Origin: Cyclospora cayetanensis
Taxonomy: Eukaryota; Apicomplexa; Conoidasida; Eucoccidiorida; Eimeriidae
Assembly: GCF_002999335.1 (NCBI RefSeq)
Contig: NW_020312771.1
Location: 87,045 to 151,044, forward strand
Direction: 5' to 3'
Length of the DNA stretch: 64,000 nucleotides
In this document: positions 36,509-45,305 of the stretch, piece after piece
Layout of the letters: each line of letters begins with the position of its first letter
Numbering within the stretch: position 1 is the stretch's first letter
The notes under the pieces: generated by a model
Databases searched by the model: none
What the model was told of the DNA's origin: nothing
What the model saw: only the letters and a program-made list of their open reading frames with translations
Translations under genes and position numbers: made by a program

Positions 36509-37331
36509 TCATTTAGCAGACACCACATCAAAGTCGGAGAACACAACTTCGATCATAAACGTGCCTCCCTCCTTGACAGGCACCAGGCTGCGTGCTGCCA
36601 GCCATGAAGGCAGGGGCCCCCGGCCGTATACAATATAAAATAAACAATCGTAATAGAAGAGGTAGATTTATACAAAGGAAGGCCCAGACTACAAACTCTT
36701 TGTATCTTCATTGTGGATGCATTTCCTTCCCTGCTAATGCCGTTATTTAAGAACGTATCTAGATATATCCTAGCATAAAAACTTTGCAGCACAGCAAGAA
36801 ATGGCCTTTATAGCGCCCCTTCTTGCGTCATCTCTGAAACGAAACATGGAGTTAATGCAGTTGAGCCTTTGCTCATTAGAGCACTTGGCAAAAGACACGA
36901 TGGAGCAGCATGATCACTGGTACGACGTTTCAATTTGGAATTTGGCGCTTAAATCGTCATAGGACGTCTCCATCTCGGGTGAATACGCAGGCATCAAGAA
37001 TCTATGGTTTCTACCTTTTAGAGGGTGGAAGGACGCCACCGCTAGCGCCGTAAGCAGATGCGTATCCTGCGGCACCGAGTAGTACTGGCCCCCGTTCCAA
37101 TGCCACTATTGACTGCCTCTTTAAGATATGTCTACTGCGAGGGAGCAGAGTCGGTTTCCTGCCCCACGGGCGGAGTTGCGTGTGGGAGGACTGGAAGGCA
37201 CTTTGTTTGTTCCCCTTGCCATGTGTATGGCCCCCTCCCGCTATGTAAGGATGCTTGCAACGGCCCCCCACTTCAGCAGAAACAAGCGAGGCGGGAATCG
37301 CTGCTTGGCCACTAAATAATAACATAGGCAT
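36509..37331 (-). CDS. Small protein of unknown function, 93 aa
   Basis: Three exons (complement: 37272-37331, 36924-37066, 36509-36587) join with exact phase into 93 aa from an ATG (MPMLLFSGQ). Central part is basic and rich in aromatic residues (ASFHPLKGRNHRFLMPAY), followed by an acidic/hydrophobic C-terminus (MIEVVFSDFDVVSAK). No signal peptide is obvious and no family is recognised. The consistent phases and conserved-looking character argue for a real gene. Its stop lies only 24 bp from the CK2 beta stop on the other strand, so the 3' UTRs must overlap. The donor at 37271 (GTGGGG) is weak. Confidence 0.55.
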
Positions 37332-37704
37332 ACTTCTGTTCCTCGTACAACCCCCCTACGCGTGCCTATTGGAGTGTGTTTCTGTCGTACAGAAATGGGT
37401 CACTCCGAATGTTAAGGAACACCCAACTCTGTGTGGCAGCTTCGCACTCCGTGTAAAGTTTACCTCATATGTCTGGCTCTTCACCCCGCCGCTTGTGAAG
37501 GCGAAAAAAAGAATTAAATGCACTCACATGTTGGATATCTTCTCGCAGCGAGAAGCAAATCCAAGGTGAAGGGAAAAAAACAGGGAAAGAGGACAGCTGC
37601 GGATGCGCGCTCCCCCTTAATCCTTGCTTAGATTAAACCAAGTCAAACCTTCTTCCTAAACAAGCAACCGCATAGAAGACACCAGCGTACACACGGGCGT
37701 GAAC
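37332..37704. other. Spacer between two minus-strand genes
   Basis: No confident exon. It may hold a further 3' exon of the CS-domain gene (several possible acceptors, none decisive) and the promoter of the 93-aa gene. Confidence 0.45.
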
Positions 37705-39281
37705 TCAATTGGTGAAAAGGCGAAAACGAACTGAAAGGGAAGGCGTGCACACGCGTGCTCTTGGCTGGCAATAGCGTAGGCCAGGAGTTGTGCGAACCTC
37801 TTTTCTAAGGGTCAAAGTGATTTTGGCCTCCGAGATGGAGACAGCAGACTCGGAGGGAATGATGCCCCCGTAAGTCCGTTGAATCGTTAACAAGTACAAA
37901 CCAGATGGGCCTGCAAGCCAAGCAGCAGAACAGTCGAGCAGAAGATCGACACACACACTTTTAGCAGGAAGCGCGGTAGAAACGTCTAGCACAAAGAACG
38001 TGAACGTCGCTAAGACGGACCGACACAAGCAGCAAGCACCCATGCAAACAAGGAGAGGAGGTAGAAGAACAAAAACGGTCCGGCTTGCCGCCTCCTGCTC
38101 GCCTATTTAGATGCGAAGAACACCTTCTAGCGCTGAAGCTCGACAACTAAAGCAGATAAACAGAGTAGACGAACGTTCGATTGCGAGAGCCACTCGGTCA
38201 GAGGCAAATTGCACGGCGACCTTTTCCGCGGTGAAAGGCCCGTCCGCCTCCTCGCCTGGACGTATGTTCTGTAGGCTGAGATACACCCTGTGTGCAAGCC
38301 GCACAGCAAATCCACAAAGCAGTCAAGAGGCGCCTTTTGCTAGTACGTCAAGGCCTCGTTGAAACAGTAATGCGGCCAAAATATCTGGGCATGGAGAGGG
38401 CAGGAACCCTTGGCAGTGGGCCCCTTCCACGAACATGTGCGCCATTATGGCCTGCTCGGCAGCTTGTGCCTCTAGTTTTGAATCTGCCTGCTACTGATCT
38501 AGGCAGCGCCTGTCATGGTGTTTTACTTGACAGTTCTCTTGCTGTCTGCCCAAGAGTAGCGTCTAAGAGAGGTAGCCGCAGGCACTCGACGCCCGCCAAT
38601 GGCTTCTTCCGCCGCATCCTTCGAGCTGATGGGCCTCGTGGGCTCTGAGGGCCCCCTGGCCAGGAGAGCCGGAGGGCCACCCGTAACGATACCGGGGCCC
38701 TCAATTTTCTAAAGGTAGCACATAGTACGCACTCGTAGCAGCACCATGGAAGGCCACAGGTGGTAAGTGTAGATGGCAAAGGGAGTACAACGGCCGAGCA
38801 AAGTAGAAAAATGAATGTGCCCATTGAACTAGCAATTCGGGGGCGCAAGGAGCAACAAAAACAGGAAACCAGGATAAAAGGCTCTGTTTTCATGCATCCC
38901 CAATGCGCACATGGGTATTCCCCCTCACTTGTTCTTCTGCATACCTTAGCCTCCTCGCTGGCCGCCGGAAGCGGTGCATGAGCATAATAGTACTGTGTGG
39001 ACACAACAGCGCAGAGGGGGGGATGTATTCACGGATTAGAAGACAGTGCTGCGGTAACTCGTGCGCTCCGAACAGATACAGTGGCTACAGCGAGAAAATC
39101 GGCTAAAGAAGGGGCAGCAGCATCAACAACAGAGTAGACATACACTATTTGAGCCGTATTTGGCGATGCTTGAGCGCAGCGCGCTGCCTTGTCGTTCCAA
39201 CTGTTGAGCATATGGGGAAGTGCCTTGGGGGGCCCCCTCTGGTCCCTCAACGGCTGAGAGCTCAGGTGCCTCAGTTGCCAT
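37705..39281 (-). CDS. CS-domain protein (CacyBP/SGT1/p23-like cochaperone fold)
   Basis: Exons (complement) 39144-39281, 38945-38992, 38527-38708, 38175-38287 and 37705-37910 (last end uncertain) give 228 aa if the final exon is unspliced. The N-terminal segment KYGSNS..YYYAHAP and GPGIVTGGPP precedes the CS domain: RRYSWADS, KVYLSLQNI, VAVQFASD, GLYLLTIQRTYGGIIP and AKITLTLRK. This order (beta strands with the P-E-S turn) fits CS domains that act as Hsp90/SKP1 adaptor modules. The expected role as a cochaperone-type adaptor is an inference. A donor-like GTTCGC follows LTLRKE at 37797, so the true C-terminus may come from another exon. It starts 243 bp from a plus-strand gene, sharing a divergent promoter. 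Confidence 0.78.
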
Positions 39282-39524
39282 TATCAGATATAAAAGCACC
39301 ACCTGAATGTATTTAAAGGCACAAACTTTGTTGTTGGGGAGGAGGGAATAGGTAGGAAGAAACTATATCCCTGCTGTGCGGATCGCGGGCGCTGGACTGT
39401 CGAGAATCCCACGGTGTAGCAACTGCTCCTACAGAGGCCAGGAAATACATAATTTGCGTGCTTTGAAAGACTTAGGGCTGGATTTGTTAAGCCATTGTAC
39501 AGCTGGACACTACAGAAAAATGAA

Positions 39525-40159
39525 ATGGCAGGCTTCCCCAGCATCGATGAGCAGCAGAACCAGCTGAAAAGGAAGAGCAAAGGAAAACGGATAATTGAAG
39601 CTTACCTTATATTGCAATATGCAAGGGATGGAGCAATTCGAATAATGGAAAGAATAAGGCAAAAAGGAGCCAAGACACTGGTGCGGTAGGTACTTGTGTG
39701 CATAAACTGGGGACCGCGCCAGCGGGGCTGATGTGGTGTCTGGACGCCTCGTGAGCACGATAAGACGTTCAAGTATGAATAGCCCGTAAAGCTAAATACG
39801 AATGCATGCACTAAACTGGATGTCAAAGACCCAAGAGCAACTGAGGAATATGACTCTGTAGAACCGAAAAAGTGGGATGTGGTGGACGTGGATTCCGCAT
39901 TGGGTGTTGCCTTCTATGGATGAGATTGGTACACGTTAAACCTAGTTATTATGACATCCGCTTTTTTCGTTCACTCATTCCTTCAGCTCTCAGCTCAGCC
40001 TTCATTGACCCTCACTTCAAAGTGCTTCTAAAGGAATACCTCTACCAGGTGACAGTGCACGGTTCAGCCCCGTCCGCCATTATTCTCTCTTCTCTTACAT
40101 TCCTAGCAATACAGCTACCAGGGCGTACCATAGATAAAAGGATTCTTGCTGGGCTCTAA
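39525..40159 (+). CDS. Small protein of unknown function, 107 aa
   Basis: Four exons (39525-39685, 39836-39903, 39999-40048, 40115-40159) join in exact phase to 107 aa: MAGFPSIDEQQ, a strongly basic helix-like part (KRKSKGKRIIEAYL; RIMERIRQKGAKTLVR), an acidic middle (EEYDSVEPKKWDVVDVDS) and FKVLLKEYLYQLPGR at the end. No family recognised and no membrane span. The acceptor at 39835 lacks a good pyrimidine tract, so exon 2 is the weakest point. It lies head to head with the CS-domain gene and 67 bp upstream of the thioredoxin-fold gene on the same strand. Confidence 0.5.
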
Positions 40160-40226
40160 TTTTGTTTGTTTTACTAAAGGTGCACAGAAGAAACGTCGTC
40201 TTGCTTCTCCCGTAGCCCGAGGGAAA

Positions 40227-41107
40227 ATGCCAACGCAGCTCATCAAGTCTGCAGGCGGTAAGAAACACAGGAGAGCACCATTTTCGAGCCTCCAAATCCA
40301 AAATACGCATGCAAACTGTAACATGCTGCTGCATACGACTAAAGCGGGATGCGAGCAGTGACCTGTTTCAAGAAGTGCCACTGGGACTTCTGGCCTTGCT
40401 TAGTCTTCCAGTACAATATTAAGGCTAACTTGACGGAATGCAGCAAAACCGTTAGAGCAGTGCCCTCCCGCTGCTCGCCTATTCGTGATCTCCTCGTGAG
40501 CTGATGGCGAAGAGCTCTCCTTTCGGTAGAAAATGTAGCTTGGTCTCCCATCATGGTGCATCGGCGCACGCTCGATCACACAATGACGCAAAAGCCCCCC
40601 AAAATACTGTTTGTGGGAACGAGTCTTTAACGAAAAGCAGTCAAAGAACGCCTCGTGGCCTAAAGGAAAATTAGTTCTCTTGAAACTAACAGGGAACCCA
40701 ATAGCTCTGTGATTTTGATGGCAAAACTCAGAGTACGACGCTGTTACTCAAGAGGGCACAGTGGTGGTCACTTTCTTTGCAACATGGAACGGTAAGAATG
40801 GCACGGCCCCCCACAGATGGCACTGCTATCGAAGCGCTTAAGCAAATATGCCTACAGAAAAAGCCAAAAATACAAACGGCGTGCATCCTGTGAAGGCAGA
40901 CCATACCCACTGCGTTTTCGCTATCAGGCCCCAGCAGGCAGATCAAGCCGTTTATTGAGGAGACAAGCAACAAAAAGGAATATATGAACATCAAATTCGT
41001 GCTGGTTAGTCGTTTGTGTTCCCTTTGGACTCTGGAGGGCCATGTTAACAGACTTACAGGCTTCACGTTTCTTTATGCAAAAGCCGCGAACAAGCAGATA
41101 TATATGC

Positions 41108-41146
<39 letters not shown>

Positions 41147-41570
41147 TAAATAAATGCATGGCTGCGTGTCCGATCTGGCGCTAATGTGAAACGTTGCCAT
41201 GCGCACTGATGCACAGTTTCGCAGAGCGTCACACTGCTGAAACCGCTGGTGCAGCTAACTGCTCATAAACTAGCAACATGCATGCGCCACAGGCATTCAA
41301 CACTTTGCTAAGGGGTGTCTATCCATAGAACAAGCTGTAGGGGCGGAGAGTCGAGCCAAGAATGCTCTGTGGTATGCGCATGCGTCAAATTATATGAATT
41401 CTTTTTGTGTTGTTCATCAGGTGGATGCCGATGAGTGCCCTGAGCTAACGGAGCGAGAAGATGTAAGCTCCATGCCAACATTGAAGATCTACAAGAATGG
41501 GAAGTGCATGCACAACCTTACAGGTGCCAATCAGGCGGCCGTTGATGATTGCTTAAAAAGGGCCATTTGA
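40227..41570 (+). CDS. Thioredoxin-fold protein lacking both active-site cysteines
   Basis: Four exons (40227-40257, 40732-40791, 40928-41004, 41421-41570), exact phases, 105 aa: the length of classical thioredoxin. Alignment with cytosolic thioredoxin is clear throughout: VVVTFFATW, then IKPFIEE, VDADECPEL, SSMPTLKIYKNG with cis-Pro75, and GANQAAVDDC. But the CGPC motif reads N30-G-P-S33 (WNGPS), and the buried catalytic Asp position is Thr24. The codons are unambiguous (AAC; AGC), though the motif is split by the exon 2/3 junction at 40791/40928. It therefore cannot do dithiol exchange; a binding or scaffold role is inferred. Remaining Cys: 62, 85 and 100. Confident about the family; function is open. 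Confidence 0.93.
41110..41142. repeat. (TA)n microsatellite in a thioredoxin-fold intron
   Basis: About 16 TA units within intron 3 (41005-41420) of the thioredoxin-fold gene. Confidence 0.95.
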
Positions 41571-41978
41571 GGCGGCTTCGCCCGTCTTTCCGCCTCCTCG
41601 GCCTTTCTTCCCGATACGCTACTCCCTCTATTGCCCATGCGTAAAGCGTCACTTGTCATTAGCAAGGGTTGGCGCGGAACTTTTCACGCAAAACAAATAT
41701 CCACATTCACCATCGAAAGGCGAAGACGCAACCACTAAAAACCAAACGAAGAGAGGGTGCAACGCGCCTTTTGTGTCTGCCTGAAGAGTTGTAGTGCACA
41801 GTGCTTTTTCCCGCGCTATACATATACTCTATCTTCAAGGGAAGTGTTGCAACGGCACATGCAAAAAAAGGAATTTAATAAAAAGCAGAAAGAGTCACCT
41901 CAGGTGCCTACGTGTAGGTAGCTGTGGTGAGAGTCCACGCAATAGCTGCGATTCACTTCAGCTAAAGCCAGCCAGCCA
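41571..41978. other. Tail-to-tail spacer between the thioredoxin-fold and PITH genes
   Basis: About 400 bp that must hold both 3' UTRs. No coding frame or RNA gene recognised. Confidence 0.6.
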
Positions 41979-43979
41979 TTAAAGCCCCATCTGAGGGGTA
42001 AATTGGTCTCCCGGCTGTTTGTGATCTTTGAGGTTTGGTTGCGCCTCATACACCTGAGGCCACAACAGGCACGCATAAGCCAAAAGTGCCGCGCCGTTGA
42101 GAGCTTCGAGTTTGAGGTTTCGAGGCTCGAGGCTTTCCAGTTAGAGGTATTCTTACCGTTTGAACGGCTCTGCGCTGGTATTTCGACCCAACACCCCTGA
42201 GTCCTGCGGCCAATACAGGGAAACACACAACAGATATGCAAGTGCACCAGTCGCTGCCAGTGAAAGTGCCGTGCCGTGCCGCACAGCGCTACCAGTTTGT
42301 ACAGACAGCGCCACCCGAAGAGAACGCGGACCGATATAAACGATTTCCGTGCAGTCGCCTCCAAAGTTTTCAGGAAAATACAATGCCAGAGACGACACAT
42401 TCTGCAGTTTGGTGACCTGAGTGAACGACGCAGAAACACTCATTCCCACTAAACTTAAACGCATGAAGATTTAAGCACGAGCAGTTTACAGAGGGAGCCG
42501 AGCATAGCGCAGATAAAGGCAGGTAGATACGGGAGAAGACGCAAAGTGAAGAGTAGACCCACACAGCACACAAAAAATGGAAGCGAACGGAGGCTAGGAG
42601 GCAGAGAGACAAAGCAGAGACACGATCCGCGCATTTTACCTTTAGAGGGTACTCTACTGCGCCATGGAAGTCTTCTGTCAAATCGATCTCCTGAACGCAT
42701 TCTGTCTCCCTCACGCTGCAGGCCCACGCGCACAGGTCGCAACCAACACAAAAATCCACCATCCCCTAACAAGCATTTCTCCCAGCTACGCTACTGCCGC
42801 ATCTGTAGCATTTCCTCCGCCTCAGTGTGCTGTCAAAGCACTCTTCGTAAGGCAGCAAGCAACAAAGAAGCCATCCCTCGCCTTCTGCTTACTTGGTAAA
42901 GTCCAGGTCCTCACGGTTCGCGAAGACCTTCACTTTGCCAGGTGCGCGACCTTCTCCCCCGCCGATGACTATCAAACTAGAAATCTGGAATAACACAGCA
43001 CTCGGAAGCGCAAGCGGTGCAGTGATTCTGACTTGAAGCATGAGCGAGAGCGCGAACAGTCAAAAATGTGCAGTGTGTCTGTGCATGCATCCGTGCCTGC
43101 ATTTCAGGTGTAGGAGAGCCCTTGCGCACCTTGCACGGCGAAATGAAGGGTATATAAATAATCTGAAGAGCCGCATAACATTTAACTGTGGCTCGCAGAT
43201 ACATCGTGCCGCATCAATTGCAATGCGAAGCCATGTCCCCACTATTGGAGAGGTGCGCTGCTTTCAGAAGTCCATGCGACTTCGAGGTGCAGGTAAGGCG
43301 AGTTAAGCAGAAAGCGGAAAAGGAAGAAGGGAAAGCAAGGGATAGCGTAAGGCGCGGGAGTAGCGGACAGCGAGGGTGGGGAGAACACAGCGTTCGTTCG
43401 TGGGACTGACAAGCTCTGAATCATCTTGTTCACTCTTGCACGACAGAGAGTCATCGAGTCGTTCGTCGTAAGTTTTAATGACTTTCTTAGCCGATCCCCT
43501 CTCCTGTGCAAAGAAAAAAGGTGCGCAGGAGAAAATCCACTTGCGTTCAGAAGTGCTTCTGACTTGCATGTTTCGCGCGTTTACCCAAAAAAGGAAGGGA
43601 AACGAAAAGGAGCAATAGGATCTACAGTAACATAGAAAGTGGTGCAGTCAGTTGAACACATTGAAGAAAGGGGCACACGGCAAACCAGGGACCTGCCTGG
43701 CGTATGTTGATACGCTAATGCCCTTGTAGCCCATGAAAAATGCGTTTTCGATTTTTGTGCCGCTAAGAAGCGAACTGTGTGTGTACAAAACCTTATAAAA
43801 GTAGATTCTATCGCAACAGCTAGCTGAAAAGGGGATGTACGCTCCACTGAAAGCGCTGTAAGTACCTGTTCGTTCACACCGCGGACGCCTTCTCTATCGA
43901 TGTATCCGTACAGGAATTCACCGATTGTGAGTTCTGTCTCCGCCTTACAGCCGCAACCTTCTCCATGAACGCCCGGCAT
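41979..43979 (-). CDS. PITHD1: PITH-domain protein (PITHD1 type)
   Basis: Seven exons (complement: 43866-43979, 43442-43503, 42893-43027, 42640-42715, 42332-42416, 42157-42203, 41979-42053), 197 aa, all phases consistent. The N-terminus has the Cys-rich CGCKAE followed by LYGYIDREGVRGVNE, like PITHD1 rather than TXNL1. The PITH beta-sandwich shows LIVIGGGEG, KVKVFANREDLDF, IDLTEDFHGAVEYPL, VTKLQNVSSLALYFPENFGG, TEIVYIGLRG and VYEAQPNLKDHK, then Q-F-T-P-Q at the end. PITH domains bind the 26S proteasome in TXNL1; for PITHD1 a proteasome-linked role is also reported, so that is the likely sphere of action. The second exon end (donor GTGCAA) is the least certain. The gene faces the cysteine-less thioredoxin-fold gene, 408 bp apart. 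Confidence 0.9.
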
Positions 43980-44109
43980 TTGCAGCTACCCCGTGCTGCT
44001 TGCGTGCGCTCGCCCCACTCTGGTAAGGTGTGTGTATGTCTAGTTGTGTCGGTGCACACAGGCGCTTGCCTACTGCCCGCTCCCAATGCGTAACCCGCCG
44101 AGAGTACGA

Positions 44110-44441
44110 CTATCCTGTGCTGGGGTGAGAACCCTGCGTGGAACCCTTAGGATTGCAGAGTGGAAGCTGGTTAGTGAAGAGTACAGCTTTGTGCACGCGC
44201 TCTGCTCCGTTCCGCCAGGGGCGCACAGAGGTTGGCGGCAACTTCTTCTCCTGCCACATGCACGGATCTGCCTAAGGAAACGGAAAAAAGCATATATATA
44301 TTTTACCTGTACAGCAGCAAACAAGGAATCCACAATGCTGCATGGAGAGTTCTTCTTCAGCGGATCGGCGTCGGCCCCACGCACATTGCAACCAGAAGCA
44401 TGCAACAGAAGCAGCCACTCCTTGTCTTCTTCAAAAGACAT
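44110..44441 (-). CDS. Small protein of unknown function, 91 aa
   Basis: Two exons (complement: 44307-44441, 44110-44250) join in phase to 91 aa starting MSFEEDKEWLLLLHASG. A short acidic start, one cysteine-containing middle (SPCSIVDSLFAAVQ), and a basic, Ser/Thr/Gly-rich tail. No family recognised. It ends 130 bp upstream of the PITHD1-type start on the same strand and could alternatively be an upstream exon of another gene. Confidence 0.4.
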
Positions 44442-44980
44442 TTTTCCTTCATTGAAACCTCTTGGAATCTACTAAACTAAATGATACAGTCGTCTTTAGA
44501 CAGCCGTGTATGAGCTTTCCTCCTCACTAGAGGGTCTACGTGTCGACCTGACCGATGATGAAAGGCACTGTGCGCGTTCCTACACCGTTTTTAGCCTTCT
44601 ATTGCACACTCTACTGCTTTGTACGCGTGAAGATCGTCAACTTGATTCGTATAACCCCCATGTTAGGTTTGGGGGCTGCAGCTGGCAACTGACTAATATA
44701 TGACATCCTCACTGAGAACCGTTTTCGTACAGAACCCGCATCCTCCCCGAGAGAGAAGGGCTCATGGCTACAGAGATGGTACTTCTACGCCACCTTTGAA
44801 ACGACAAAATTACCAGTGGCCGCACTTGGTGCACGTGCAGTCATCACTCAAGTTTGTGGAAAGTTTGGACCGCCGTAGTAACCACTAGGTTGCCTAGAGC
44901 GGCAACTCAAGATCTGTTCCAACCTTTCAAACCTATATTCGAGCAAATTAATATATTACGGAGAATCTTTGTCTTGCAGT
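44442..44980. other. Spacer upstream of the 88-aa frame
   Basis: No confident exon. A good acceptor (TTGTCTTGCAG) ends at 44979, one base before the next ATG, so this stretch probably contains a 5' UTR exon and intron of the downstream gene. Confidence 0.4.
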
Positions 44981-45247
44981 ATGTTTCGTGGCTATGAGAC
45001 TCCTCTAATCCCTCGTGCTTTGGCAGTTCATGCCCTGAACAAGGACATCGGATATGACGCTCTCGCACTCAGAGGGGGAAAACCCCTGACTACATTTTTC
45101 GACGAAAATCTGCAATTTTATTTCAGGCATCTGCAATATGATGAATTGCGAGCGCGCGCAAGTCCTGTTTATCGCCGTAGAATACGGGTGCCCCCTGACT
45201 GTATACCCCAGGGCTGCCCTGCAACAGAAGGCAAGCCATTCAACTGA
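44981..45247 (+). CDS. Small protein of unknown function, 88 aa
   Basis: Single open exon from an ATG (MFRGYETPLIPRALA) to TGA, right after a strong splice acceptor, so the start codon lies at the beginning of exon 2 or the exon has upstream coding sequence. The protein is rich in Arg, Tyr and Pro (FYFRHLQYDELRARA; VYRRRIRVPPDC) with no membrane span and no known domain. The composition resembles small basic subunits of mitochondrial complexes, which is only an impression. Its stop lies 58 bp from the TCF25-like stop on the other strand. Confidence 0.45.
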   Translation: MFRGYETPLIPRALAVHALNKDIGYDALALRGGKPLTTFFDENLQFYFRHLQYDELRARASPVYRRRIRVPPDCIPQGCPATEGKPFN

Positions 45248-45305
45248 TGCCATTCAACTGACTGCAGCTGTTGGTGCAATCCCCGATCGATGAAACAGGG
45301 GCCTG

